A DNA stretch of 64,000 nt from Clusia tigrina (taxonomy: Eukaryota; Arthropoda; Insecta; Diptera; Clusiidae): the NCBI GenBank assembly GCA_920105625.2, contig OV050032.1:114560542-114624541 (forward strand), read 5' to 3'. The translations under genes and the position numbers were made by a program. Positions 38,001-52,300 of the stretch are shown here, in pieces (within the stretch, counting starts at the first letter, position 1; each line of letters starts with the position of its first letter). The notes below the pieces were generated by a model. The model saw only the letters and a program-made list of their open reading frames with translations. It was not told the origin of the DNA and ran no database searches.

Positions 38001-41000
38001 CAGTGTTTGATTTGGGACTCAAGGGTAGCATAGCTTTGAGCGATGGCTTAAATTGACAAGAGGCTCGAGTACTTTATTGTTACAAAATTTCAAGGTTTTA
38101 TGACGCTCCAGTAAAAAGTTACAAGCATTTGAATGTTGCAAACTTTGATAGGTGTAGGACGTACCGTAAAGAAGTTAGGGGCGTTAGAAGTTTTATCAGT
38201 GTTTGATTTGGGACTCTAGGGTAGCATAGCTTTGAGCGATGGCTTAAATTGACAAGAGGCTCGAGTACTTTATTGTTACAAAACTTCAAGGTTTTATGAC
38301 GCTCCAGTAAAAAGTTACAAGCATTTGTATGTTGCAAACTTTGATAGGTGTAGGACGTACGGTATAGAAGTTAGGGCCATTTGAAGTTTTATCAGTGTTT
38401 GATTTGGGACTCAAGGGTAGCATAGCTTTGAGCGATAGCTTAAATTGACAAGAGGCTCGAGTACTTTATTGTTACAAAATTTCAAGGTTTTATGACGCTC
38501 CAGTAAAAAGTTACAAGCATTTGTATGTTGCAAACTTTGATAGGTGTAGGACGTTCCGTATAGAAGTTAGGGCCAATTGAAGTTTTATCAGTGTTTGATT
38601 TGGGACTCTAGGGTAGCATAGCTTTGAGCGATGGCTTAAATTGACAAGAGGCTCGAGTACTTTATTGTTACAAAATTTCAAGGTTTTATGACGCTCCAGT
38701 AAAAAATTACAAGCATTTGAATGTTGCAAACTTTGATAGGTGTAGGACGTACCGTAAAGAAGTAAGAGGCGTTTGAAGTTTTATCAGTGTTTGATTTGGG
38801 ACTCAAGCTTAGCATAGCTTTGAGCGATAGTTTAAATTGACAAGAGGCTCGAGTACTTTATTGTTACAAAATTTCAAGGTTTTATGACGCTCCAGTAAAA
38901 AAGATACAAGCATTTGTATGTTGCAAACTTTGATCGGTGTAGGACGTACCGTATAGAAGTTAGGGGCGTTTGAATTTTTATCAGTGTTTGATTTGGGACT
39001 CTAGGGTAGCATAGCTTTGAGCGATGGCTTAAATTGACAAGAGGCTCGAGTACTTCATTGTTACAAAATTTCAAGGTTTTATGACGCTCCAGTAAAAAGT
39101 TACAAGCATTTGAATGTTGCAAACTTTGATAGGTTTAGGACGTACCGTATAGAAGTTAGGGGCGTTTGAAGTTTTATCAGTGTTTGATTTGGGACTCTAG
39201 GGTAGCATAGTTTTGAGCGATAGCTTAAATTGACAAGAGGCTCGAGTACTTTATTGTTACAAAATTTCAAGGTTTTATGACGCGCCAGTAAAAAGTTACA
39301 AGCATTTGAATGTTGCAAACTTTGATAGGTGTAGGACGTACCGTAAAGAAGTTAGGGGCGTTTGAAGTTTTATCAGTGTTTGATTTGGGACTCTAGGGTA
39401 GCATAGCTTTGAGCGATGGCTTAAATTGACAAGAGGCTCGGGTACTTTATTGTTACAAAACTTCAAGGTTTTATGACGCTCCAGTAAAAAGTTACAAGCA
39501 TTTGTATGTTGCAAAGTTTGATAGGTGTAGGACGTACGGTATAGAAGTTAGGGCCATTTGAAGTTTTATCAGTGTTTGATTTGGGACTCAAGGGTAGCAT
39601 AGCTTTGAGCGATGGCTTAAATTGACGAGAGGCTCGAGTACTTTATTGTTACATAATTTCAAGCTTTTATGACGCTCCAGTAAAAAGTTACAAGCATTTG
39701 AATGTTGCAAACGTTGATAGGTGTAAGACGTACCGTAAAGAAGTTAGGGGCGTTTGAAGTTTTATCAGTGTTTGATTTGGGACTCTAGGGTAGCATAGCT
39801 TTGAGCGATGGCTTAAATTGACAAGAGGCTCGGGTACTTTATTGTTACAAAACTTCAAGGTTTTATGACGCTCCAGTAAAAAGTTACAAGCATTTGTATG
39901 TTGCAAAGTTTGATAGGTGTAGGACGTACGGTATAGAACTTAGGGCCATTTGAAGTTTTATCAGTGTTTGATTTGGGACTCCAGGGTAGCATAGCTTTGA
40001 GCGATAGCTTAAATTGAAACGAGGCTCGAGTACTTTATTGTTACAAAACTTCAAGGTTTTATGACGCTCCAGTAAAAAGTTACAAGCATTTGTATGTTGC
40101 AAACTTTGATAGGTGTAGGACGTACCGTAAAGAAGTTAGGGCCATTTGAAATTTTATCAGTGTTTGATTTGGGACTCAAGGGTAGCATAGCTTTGAGCGA
40201 TGGCTTAAATTGACAAGAGGCTCGAGTACTTTATTGTTACAAAATTTCAAGGTTTTATGACGCTCCAGTAAAAAGTTACAAGCATTTGAATGTTGCAAAC
40301 TTTGATAGGTGTAGGACGTACCGTAAAGAAGTTAGGGGCGTTAGAAGTTTTATCAGTGTTTGATTTGGGACTCTAGGGTAGCATAGCTTTGAGCGATGGC
40401 TTAAATTGACAAGAGGCTCGAGTACTTTATTGTTACAAAACTTCAAGGTTTTATGACGCTCCAGTAAAAAGTTACAAGCATTTGTATGTTGCAAACTTTG
40501 ATAGGTGTAGGACGTACGGTATAGAAGTTAGGGCCATTTGAAGTTTTATCAGTGTTTGATTTGGGACTCAAGGGTAGCATAGCTTTGAGCGATAGCTCAA
40601 ATTGACAAGAGGCTCGAGTACTTTATTGTTACAAAATTTCAAGGTTTTATGACGCTCCAGTAAAAAGTTACAAGCATTTGTATGTTGCAAACTTTGATAG
40701 GTGTAGGACGTTCCGTATAGAAGTTAGGGCCAATTGAAGTTTTATCAGTGTTTGATTTGGGACTCTAGGGTAGCATAGCTTTGAGCGATGGCTTAAATTG
40801 ACAAGAGGCTCGAGTACTTTATTGTTACAAAATTTCAAGGTTTTATGACGCTCCAGTAAAAAATTACAAGCATTTGAATGTTGCAAACTTTGATAGGTGT
40901 AGGACGTACCGTAAAGAAGTAAGAGGCGTTTGAAGTTTTATCAGTGTTTGATTTGGGACTCAAGCTTAGCATAGCTTTGAGCGATAGCTTAAATTGACAA

Positions 41001-44000
41001 GAGGCTCGAGTACTTTATTGTTACAAAATTTCAAGGTTTTATGACGCTCCAGTAAAAAAGATACAAGCATTTGTATGTTGCAAACTTTGATCGGTGTAGG
41101 ACGTACCGTATAGAAGTTAGGGGCGTTTGAATTTTTATCAGTGTTTGATTTGGGACTCTAGGGTAGCATAGCTTTGAGCGATGGCTTAAATTGACAAGAG
41201 GCTCGAGTACTTCATTGTTACAAAATTTCAAGGTTTTATGACGCTCCAGTAAAAAGTTACAAGCATTTGAATGTTGCAAACTTTGATAGGTTTAGGACGT
41301 ACCGTATAGAAGTTAGGGGCGTTTGAAGTTTTATCAGTGTTTGATTTGGGACTCTAGGGTAGCATAGTTTTGAGCGATAGCTTAAATTGACAAGAGGCTC
41401 GAGTACTTTATTGTTACAAAATTTCAAGGTTTTATGACGCGCCAGTAAAAAGTTACAAGCATTTGAATGTTGCAAACTTTGATAGGTGTAGGACGTACCG
41501 TAAAGAAGTTAGGGGCGTTTGAAGTTTTATCAGTGTTTGATTTGGGACTCTAGGGTAGCATAGCTTTGAGCGATGGCTTAAATTGACAAGAGGCTCGGGT
41601 ACTTTATTGTTACAAAACTTCAAGGTTTTATGACGCTCCAGTAAAAAGTTACAAGCATTTGTATGTTGCAAAGTTTGATAGGTGTAGGACGTACGGTATA
41701 GAAGTTAGGGCCATTTGAAGTTTTATCAGTGTTTGATTTGGGACTCAAGGGTAGCATAGCTTTGAGCGATGGCTTAAATTGACAAGAGGCTCGAGTACTT
41801 TATTGTTACAAAATTTCAATGTTTTATGACGCTCCAGTAAAAAGTTACAAGCATTTGTATGTTGCAAACTTTGATAGGTGTAGGACGTACCGTAAAGAAG
41901 TTAGGGCCATTTGAAGTTTTATCAGTGTTTGATTTGGGACTCAAGGGTAGCATAGCTTTGAGCGATGGCTTAAATTGACAAGAGGCTCGAGTACTTTATT
42001 GTTACAAAATTTCAAGGTTTTATGACGCTCCAGTAAAAAGTTACAAGCATTTGAATGTTGCAAACTTTGATATGTGTAGGACGTACCGTAAAGAAGTTAG
42101 GGGCGTTTGAAGTTTTATCAGTGTTTGATTTGGGACTCAAGGGTAGCATAGCTTTGAGGGATAGCTTAAATTGACAAGAGGCTCGGGTACTTCATTGTTA
42201 CAAAATTTCAAGGTTTTATGACGCTCCAGTAAAAAGTTACAAGCATTTGTATGTTGCAAACTTTGATAGGTGTAGGACGTACCGTATAGAAGTTAGGGCC
42301 ATTTGAAGTTTTATCAGTGTTTGATTTGGGACTCAAGGGTAGCATAGCTTTGAGCGATAGCTTAAATTGAAACGAGGCTCGAGTACTCTATTGTTACAAA
42401 ACTTCAAGGTTTTATGACGCTCCAGTAAAAAGTTACAAGCATTTGTATGTTGCAAACTTTGATAGGTGTAGGACATACCGTAAAGAAGTTAGGGCCATTT
42501 GAAATTTTATCAGTGTTTGATTTGGGACTCAAGGGTAGCATAGCTTTGAGCGATGGCTTAAATTGACAAGAGGCTCGAGTACTTTATTGTTACAAAATTT
42601 CAAGGTTTTATGACGCTCCAGTAAAAAGTTACAAGCATTTGTATGTTGCAAACTTTGATAGGTGTAGGACGTACCGTAAAGAAGTTAGGGCCATTTGAAG
42701 TTTTATCAGTGTTTGATTTGGGACTCAAGGGTAGCATAGCTTTGAGCGATGGCTTAAATTGACAAGAGGCTCGAGATCTTTATTGTTACAAAATTTCAAG
42801 GTTTTAGGACGCTGCAGTAAAAAGTTACAAGCATTTGTATGTTGCAAACTTTGATAGGTGTAGGACGTACCGTAAAGAAGTTAGGGGCGTTTGAAGTTTT
42901 ATCAGTGTTTGATTTGGGACTCAAGGGTAGCATAGCTTTGAGCGATAGCTTAAATTGACAAGAGGCTCGGGTACTTCATTGTTACAAAATTTCAAGGTTT
43001 TATGACGCTCCAGTAAAAAGTTACATGCATTTGTATGTTGCAAACTTTGATAGGTGTAGGACGTACGGTATAGAAGTTAGGGCCATTTGAAGTTTTATCA
43101 GTGTTTGATTTGGGACTCAAGGGTAGCATAGCTTTGAGCGATAGCTTAAATTGACAAGAGGCTCGAGTACTTTATTGTTACAAAATTTCAAGGTTTTATG
43201 ACGCTCCAGTAAAAAGTTACAAGCATTTGTATGTTGCAAACTTTGATAGGTGTAGGACGTTCCGTATAGAAGTTAGGGCCAATTGAAGTTTTATCAGTGT
43301 TTGATTTGGGACTCTAGGGTAGCATAGCTTTGAGCGATGGCTTAAATTGACAAGAGGCTCGAGTACTTTATTGTTACAAAATTTCAAGGTTTTATGACGC
43401 TCCAGTAAAAAATTACAAGCATTTGAATGTTGCAAACTTTGATAGGTGTAGGACGTACCGTAAAGAAGTAAGAGGCGTTTGAAGTTTTATCAGTGTTTGA
43501 TTTGGGACTCAAGCTTAGCATAGCTTTGAGCGATAGCTTAAATTGACAAGAGGCTCGAGTACTTTATTGTTACAAAATTTCAAGGTTTTATGACGCTCCA
43601 GTAAAAAAGATACAAGCATTTGTATGTTGCAAACTTTGATCGGTGTAGGACGTACCGTATAGAAGTTAGGGGCGTTTGAATTTTTATCAGTGTTTGATTT
43701 GGGACTCTAGGGTAGCATAGCTTTGAGCGATGGCTTAAATTGACAAGAGGCTCGAGTACTTCATTGTTACAAAATTTCAAGGTTTTATGACGCTCCAGTA
43801 AAAAGTTACAAGCATTTGAATGTTGCAAACTTTGATAGGTTTAGGACGTACCGTATAGAAGTTAGGGGCGTTTGAAGTTTTATCAGTGTTTGATTTGGGA
43901 CTCTAGGGTAGCATAGTTTTGAGCGATGGCTTAAATTGACAAGAGGCTCGAGTACTTTATTGTTACAAAATTTCAAGGCTTTATGACGCGCCAGTAAAAA

Positions 44001-46324
44001 GTTACAAGCATTTGAATGTTGCAAACTTTGATAGGTGTAGGACGTACCGTAAAGAAGTTAGGGGCGTTTGAAGTTTTATCAGTGTTTGATTTGGGACTCT
44101 AGGGTAGCATAGCTTTGAGCGATGGCTTAAATTGACAAGAGGCTCGGGTACTTTATTGTTACAAAACTTCAAGGTTTTATGACGCTCCAGTAAAAAGTTA
44201 CAAGCATTTGTATGTTGCAAAGTTTGATAGGTGTAGGACGTACGGTATAGAAGTTAGGGCCATTTGAAGTTTTATCAGTGTTTGATTTGGGACTCAAGGG
44301 TAGCATAGCTTTGAGCGATGGCTTAAATTGACAAGAGGCTCGAGTACTTTATTGTTACAAAATTTCAAGGTTTTATGACGCTCCAGTAAAAAGTTACAAG
44401 CATTTGTATGTTGCAAACTTTGATAGGTGTAGGACGTACCGTAAAGAAGTTAGGGCCATTTGAAGTTTTATCAGTGTTTGATTTGGGACTCAAGGGTAGC
44501 ATAGCTTTGAGCGATGGCTTAAATTGACAAGAGGCTCGAGTACTTTATTGTTACAAAATTTCAAGGTTTTATGACGCTCCAGTAAAAAGTTACAAGCATT
44601 TGAATGTTGCAAACTTTGATATGTGTAGGACGTACCGTAAAGAAGTTAGGGGCGTTTGAAGTTTTATCAGTGTTTGATTTGGGACTCAAGGGTAGCATAG
44701 CTTTGAGGGATAGCTTAAATTGACAAGAGGCTCGGGTACTTCATTGTTACAAAATTTCAAGGTTTTATGACGCTCCAGTAAAAAGTTACAAGCATTTGTA
44801 TGTTGCAAACTTTGATAGGTGTAGGACGTACCGTATAGAAGTTAGGGCCATTTGAAGTTTTATCAGTGTTTGATTTGGGACTCAAGGGTAGTATAGCTTT
44901 GAGCGATAGCTTAAATTGAAACGAGGCTCGAGTACTCTATTGTTACAAAACTTCAAGGTTTTATGACGCTCCAGTAAAAAGTTACAAGCATTTGTATGTT
45001 GCAAACTTTGATAGGTGTAGGACGTACCGTAAAGAAGTTAGGGCCATTTGAAATTTTATCAGTGTTTGATTTGGGACTCAAGGGTAGCATAGCTTTGAGC
45101 GATGGCTTAAATTGACAAGAGGCTCGAGTACTTTATTGTTACAAAATTTCAAGGTTTTATGACGCTCCAGTAAAAAGTTACAAGCATTTGTATGTTGCAA
45201 ACTTTGATAGGTGTAGGACGTACCGTAAAGAAGTTAGGGCCATTTGAAGTTTTATCAGTGTTTGATTTGGGACTCAAGGGTAGCATAGCTTTGAGCGATG
45301 GCTTAAATTGACAAGAGGCTCGAGTACTTTATTGTTACAAAACTTCAAGGTTTTATGACGCTCCAGTAAAAAGTTACAAGCATTTGTATGTTGCAAACTT
45401 TGATAGGTGTAGGACGTACGGTATAGAAGTTAGGACCATTTGAAGTTTTATCAGTGTTTGATTTGGGACCCAAGGGTAGCATAGCTTTGAGCGATGGCTT
45501 AAATTGACAAGAGGCTCGAGTATTTTATTGTTACAAAATTTCAAGGTTTTAGGACGCTGCAGTAAAAAGTTACAAGCATTTGTATGTTGCAAACTTTGAT
45601 AGGTGTAGGACGTACCGTAAAGAAGTTAGGGGCGTTTGAAGTTTTATCAGTGTTTGATTTGGGACTCAAGGGTAGCATAGCTTTGAGCGATAGCTTAAAT
45701 TGACAAGAGGCTCGGGTACTTCATTGTTACAAAATTTCAAGGTTTTATGACGCTCCAGTAAAAAGTTACATGCATTTGTATGTTGCAAACTTTGATAGGT
45801 GTAGGACGTACCGTAAGGAAGTTAGGGGCGTTTGAAGTTTTATCAGTGTTTGATTTGGGACTCAAGGGTAGCATAGCTTTGAGCGATAGCTTAAATTGAC
45901 AAGAGGCTCGAGTACTTTATTGTTACAAAATTTCAAGGTTTTATGACGCTCCAATAAAAAGTTACAAGCATTTGTATGTTGCAAAGTTTGATAGGTGTAG
46001 GACGTACCGTATAGAAGTTAGGGCCAATTGAAGTTTCATCAGTGTTTGATTTGGGACTCTAGGGTAGCATAGCTTTGAGCGATGGCTTAAATTGACAAGA
46101 GGCTCGAGTACTTTATTGTTACAAAATTTCAAGGTTTTATGACGCTCCAGTAAAAAGTTACAAGCATTTGAATGTTGCAAACTTTGATAGGTGTAGGACG
46201 TACCGTAAAGAAGTAAGGGGCGTTTGAAGTTTTATCAGTGTTTGATTTGGGACTCAAGCGTAGCATAGCTTTGAGCGATAGCTTAAATTGACAAGAGGCT
46301 CGAGTACTTTATTGTTACAAAATT
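32055..46324 (-). repeat. Right-arm block R4: nested multi-monomer duplications
   Basis: Several overlapping periods are present. Monomers between 32599 and about 35590 recur 3726 bp later (36325 to about 39318). Monomers between 37727 and about 39510 recur 2157 bp later. Monomers between 40668 and about 41670 recur 2549 bp later (43217 to about 44220). These periods are 19, 11 and 13 monomers plus two, one and one extra bases, matching the number of AAAAAAGATAC insertions enclosed. The monomer with GACGCGCCAG recurs near 35556, 39283, 41440 and 43989. The pattern is of successive unequal exchanges with different register shifts. Confidence 0.87.
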
Positions 46325-49300
46325 TCAAGGTTTTATGACGCTCCAGTAAAAAAGATACAAGCATTTGTATGTTGCAAACTTTGATAGGTGTAGGACGTAC
46401 CGTATAGAAGTTAGGGGCGTTTGAATTTTTATCAGTGTTTGATTTGGGAGTCTAGGGTAGCATAGCTTTGAGCGATGGCTTAAATTGACAAGAGGCTCGA
46501 GTACTTCATTGTTACAAAATTTCAAGGTTTTATGACGCTCCAGTAAAAAGTTACAAGCATTTGAATGTTGCAAACTTTGATAGGTGTAGGACGTACCGTA
46601 TAGAAGTTAGGGGCGTTTGAAGTTTTATCGGTGTTTGATTTGGGATTCTAGGGAAGCATAGTTTTGAGCGATGACTTAAATTGACAAGATTCTCGAGTAC
46701 TTTATTGTTACAAAATTTCAAGGTTTTATGACGCTCCAGTAAAAAGTTACAAGCATTTGTATATTGCACACTTTGATATGTGTAGGACGTACCGTAAAGA
46801 AGTTAGGGCCATTTGAAATTTTATCAGTTATTGATTTGGGACTCAAGGGTAGCATAGCTTTGAGCGATGGCTTAATTTGACAAGAGGCTCGAGTACTTTA
46901 TTGTTACAAAACTTCAAGGTTTTATGACGCTCCAGTAAAAAGTTACAAGCATTTGAATGTGGCAAACTTTGATAGGTGTAGGACGTACCGTAAAGAAGTT
47001 AGGGGCGTTTGAAGTTTTATCAGTGTTTGATTTGGGACTCTAGGGTAGCATAGCTTTGAGCGATGGCTTAAATTGACAAGAGGCTCGAGTACTTTATTGT
47101 TACAAAACTTCAAGGTTTTATGACGCTCCAGTAAAAAGTTACAAGCATTTGTATGTTGCAAACTTTGATAGGTGTAGGACGTACGGTATAGAAGTTTGGG
47201 CCATTTGAAGTTTTATCAGTGTTTGATTTGGGACTCAAGGGTAGCATAGCTTTGAGCGATGGCTTAAATTGACAAGAGGCTCGAGTACTTTATTGTTACA
47301 AAATTTCAAGGTTTTATAACGCTCCAGTAAAAAGTTACAAGCATTTGTATGTTGCAAACTTTGATAGGTGTAGGACGTACCGTAAAGAAGTTAGGGCCAT
47401 TTGAAGTTTTATCAGTGTTTGATTTGGGACTCAAGGGTAGCATAGCTTTGAGCGATGGCTTAAATTGACAAGAGGCTCGAGTACTTTATTGTTACAAAAT
47501 TTCAAGGTTTTATGACGCTCCAGTAAAAAGTTACAAGAATTTGAATGTATAGAAGTTAGGGGCGTTTGAAGTTTTATCAGTGTTTGATTTGGGACTCTAG
47601 GGTAGCATAGTTTTGAGCGATAGCTTAAATTGACAAGAGGCTCGAGTACTTTATTGTTACAAAATAGTAAGGTTTTATGACGCTCCAGTAAAAAGTTAGA
47701 AGCATTTGTATGTTGCAAACTTTGATATGTGTAGGACGTACCGTAAAGAAGTTAGAGCCATTTGAAGTTTTATCAGTGTTTGATTTGGGACTCAAGGGTA
47801 GCATAGCTTTGAGCGATGGCCTAAATTGACAAGAGGCTCGAGTACCTTATTGTTACAAAATTTCAAGGTTTTATAAGGCTCCAGTAAAAAAGTTACAATC
47901 ATTTGAATTTTGCAAACTTTGATAGGTGTAGGACGTACCTTACAGAAGTTAGGGCCATTTGAAATTTTATCAGTGTTTGATTTGGTACTCAAGGGTAGCA
48001 TAGCTTTGAGCGATGGCTTAAATTGACAAGAGGCTCTAGTACTTTATTGTTACAAAATTTCAAGGTTTTATGACGCTCCAGTAAAAAGTTACAAGCATTT
48101 GTATGTTGCAAACTTTGATAGGTGTAGGACGTACCGTAAATAAGTTAGGGCCATTTGAAATTTTATCAGAGTTTGATTTGGGACTCAAGGGTAGCATAGC
48201 TTTGAGCGATGGCTTAATTTGACAAGAGGCTCGAGTACTTTATTGTTACAAAATTTCAAGGTTTTATGACGCTCCAGTAAAAAGTTACAAGCATTTGAAT
48301 GTTGCAAACTTTGATAGGTGTAGGACGTACCGTAAAGAAGTTAGGGGCGTTTGAAGTTTTATCAGTGTTTGATTTTTGACTCTAGGGTAGCATAGCTTTG
48401 AGCGATGGCTTAAATTGAAAAGAGGCTCGAGTACTTTATTGTTACAAAACTTCAAGGTTTTATGACGCTCCAGTAGAAAGTTACAAGCATTTGTATGTTG
48501 CAAACTTTGATAGGTGTAGGACGTATGGTATAGAAGTTAGGGCCATTTGAAGTTTTATCAGAGTTTGATTTGGGACTCAAGGGTAGCATAGCTTTGAGCG
48601 ATGGCTTAAATTGACAAGAGGCTCGAGTACTTTATTGTTACAAAATTTCAAGGTTTTATGACGCTCCAGTAAAAAGTTACAAGCATTTGTATGTTGCAAA
48701 CTTTGATAGGTTTAGGACGTACCGTAAAGAAGTTAGGGCCATTTGAAGTTTTATCAGTATTTGATTTGGGACTCCAGGGTAGCATAGCTTTGAGCGATAG
48801 CTTAAATTGACAAGAGGCTCGAGTACTTTATTGTTACAAAATTTCAAGGTTTTATGACGCTCCAGTAAAAAGTTACAAGCATTTGTATGTTGCAAACTTT
48901 GATAGGTGTAGGACGTACCGTAAAGAAGTTAGGAGCGTTTGAAGTTTTATCAGTGTTTGATTTGGGACTCAAGGGTAGCATAGCTTTGAGCGATAGCTTA
49001 AATTGACCAGAGGCTCGGGTACTTCATTGTTACAAAATTTCAAGGTTTTATGACGCTCCAGTAAAAAGTTACATGCATTTGTATGTTGCAAACTTTGATA
49101 GGTGTAGGACGTACCGTAAAGAAGTTAGGGGCGTTTGAAGTTTTATCAGTGTTTGATTTGGGACTCAAGGGTAGCATAGCTTTGAGCGATAGCTTAAATT
49201 GACAAGAGGCTCGAGTACTTTATTGTTACAAAATTTCAAGGTTTTATGACGCTCCAATAAAAAGTTACAAGCATTTGTATGTTGCAAACTTTGATAGGTG

Positions 49301-52300
49301 TAGGACGTACCGTATAGAAGTTAGGGCCAATTGAAGTTTCATCAGTGTTTGATTTGGGACTCTAGGGTAGCATAGCTTTGAGCGATGGCTTAAATTGACA
49401 AGAGGCTCGAGTACTTTATTGTTACAAAATTTCAAGGTTTTATGACGCTCCAGTAAAAAGTTACAAGCATTTGAATGTTGCAAACTTTGATAGGTGTAGG
49501 ACGTACCGTAAAGAAGTAAGGGGCGTTTGAAGTTTTATCAGTGTTTGATTTGGGACTCAAGGGTAGCATAGCTTTGAGCGATAGCTTAAATTGACAAGAG
49601 GCTCGAGTACTTTATTGTTACAAAATTTCAAGGTTTTATGACGCTCCAGTAAAAAAGATACAAGCATTTGTATGTTGCAAACTTTGATAGGTGTAGGACG
49701 TACCGTATAGAAGTTAGGGGCGTTTGAATTTTTATCAGTGTTTGATTTGGGAGTCTAGGGTAGCATAGCTTTGAGCGATGGCTTAAATTGACAAGAGGCT
49801 CGAGTACTTCATTGTTACAAAATTTCAAGGGTTTATGACGCTCCAGTAAAAAGTTACAAGCATTTGAATGTTGCAAACTTTGATAGGTGTAGGACGTACC
49901 GTATAGAAGTTAGGGGCGTTTGAAGTTTTATCAGTGTTTGATTTGGGACTCTAGGGAAGCATAGTTTTGAGCGATAGCTTAAATTGACAAGAGGCTCGAG
50001 TACTTTATTGTTACAAAATTTCAAGGTTTTATGACGCTCCAGTAAAAAGTTACAAGCATTTGAATGTTGCCAACTTTGATAGGTGTAGGACGTATGGTAT
50101 AGAAGTTAGGGCCATTTGAAGTTTTATCAGAGTTTGATTTGGGACTCAAGGGTAGCATAGCTTTGAGCGATGGCTTAAATTGACAAGAGGCTCGAGTACT
50201 TTATTGTTACAAAATTTCAAGGTTTTATGACGCTCCAGTAAAAAGTTACAAGCATTTGTATGTTGCAAACTTTGATAGGTGTAGGACGTACCGTAAAGAA
50301 GTTAGGGCCATTTGAAGTTTTATCAGTATTTGATTTGGGACTCAAGGGTAGCATAGCTTTGAGCGATAGCTTAAATTGACAAGAGGCTCGAGTACTTTAT
50401 TGTTACAAAATTTCAAGGTTTTATGACGCTCCAGTAAAAAGTTACAAGCATTTGTATGTTGCAAACTTTGATAGGTGTAGGACGTACCGTAAAAAAGTTA
50501 GGAGCGTTTGAAGTTTTATCAGTGTTTGATTTGGGACTCAAGGGTAGCATAGCTTTGAGCGATAGCTTAAATTGACAAGAGGCTCGAGTACTTTATTGTT
50601 ACAAAATTTCAAAGTTTTATGACGCTCCAGTAAAAAGTTACAAGCATTTGTATGTTGCAAACTTTGATAGGTGTAGGACGTACCGTATAGAAAGTTAGGG
50701 GCGTTTGAAGTTTTATCAGTGTTTGATTTGGGACTCAAGCGTAGCATAGCTTTGAGCGATAGCTTAAATTGACAAGAGGCTCGAGTACTTTATTGTTACA
50801 AAATTTCAAGGTTTTATGACGCTCCAGTAAAAAGATACAAGCATTTGTATGTTGCAAACTTTGATAGGTGTAGGACGTACCGTATAGAAGTTAGGGGCGT
50901 TTAAATTTTTATCAGTGTTTGATTTGGGACTCTAGGGTAGCATAGCTTTGAGCGATGGCTTAAATTGACAAGAGGCTCGAGTACTTCATTGTTACAAAAT
51001 TTCCAGGTTTTATGACGCTCCAGTAAAAAGTTACAAGCATTTGTATGTTGCAAACTTTGATAGGTGTAGGACGTACGGTATAGAAGTTTGGGCCATTTGA
51101 AGTTTTATCAGTGTTTGATTTGGGACTCAAGGGTAGCATAGCTTTGAGCGATGGCTTAAATTGACAAGAGGCTCGAGTACTTTATTGTTACAAAATTTCA
51201 AGGTTTTATGACGCTCCAGTAAAAAGTTACAAGCATTTGTATGTTGCAAACTTTGATAGGTGTAGGACGTACCGTAAAGAAGTTAGGGCCATTTGAAGTT
51301 TTATCAGTGTTTGATTTGGGACTCAAGGGTAGCATAGCTTTGAGCGATGGCTTAAATTGACAAGAGGCTCGAGTACTTTATTGTTACAAAATTTCAAGGT
51401 TTTATGACGCTCCAGTAAAAAGTTACAAGCATTTGAATGTATAGAAGTTAGGGGCGTTTGAAGTTTTATCAGTGTTTGATTTGGGACTCTAGGGTAGCAT
51501 AGTTTTGAGCGATAGCTTAAATTGACAAGAGGCTCGAGTACTTTATTGTTACAAAATAGTAAGGTTTTATGACGCTCCAGTAAAAAGTTACAAGCATTTG
51601 TATGTTGCAAACTTTGATATGTGTAGGACGTACCGTAAAGAAGTTAGAGCCATTTGAAGTTTTATCAGTGTTTGATTTGGGACTCAAGGGTAGCATAGCT
51701 TTGAGCGATGGCCTAAATTGACAAGAGGCTCGAGTACCTTATTGTTACAAAATTTCAAGGTTTTATAAGGCTCCAGTAAAAAGTTACAATCATTTGAATG
51801 TTGCAAACTTTGATAGGTGTAGGACGTACCTTACAGAAGTTAGGGCCATTTGAAATTTTATCAGTGTTTGATTTGGTACTCAAGGGTAGCATAGCTTTGA
51901 GCGATGGCTTAAATTGACAAGAGGCTCGAGTACTTTATTGTTACAAAATTTCAAGGTTTTATGACGCTCCAGTAAAAAGTTACAAGCATTTGTATGTTGC
52001 AAACTTTGATAGGTGTAGGACGTACCGTAAATAAGTTAGGTCCATTTGAAATTTTATCAGAGTTTGATTTGGGACTCAAGGGTAGCATAGCTTTGAGCGA
52101 TGGCTTAATTTGACAGGAGGCTCGAGTACTTTATTGTTACAAAATTTCAAGGTTTTATGACGCTCCAGTAAAAAGTTACAAGCATTTGAATGTTGCAAAC
52201 TTTGATAGGTGTAGGACGTACCGTAAAGAAGTTATGGACGTTTGAAGTTTTATCAGTGTTTGATTTTTGACTCTAGGGTAGCATAGCTTTGAGCGATGGC

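Noticed and set aside
47431..47718. 95-codon open frames here and at 51323-51610.
   Set aside because: Both result from the 31-bp deletion that joins parts of two monomers in frame, and they are copies of one duplication.
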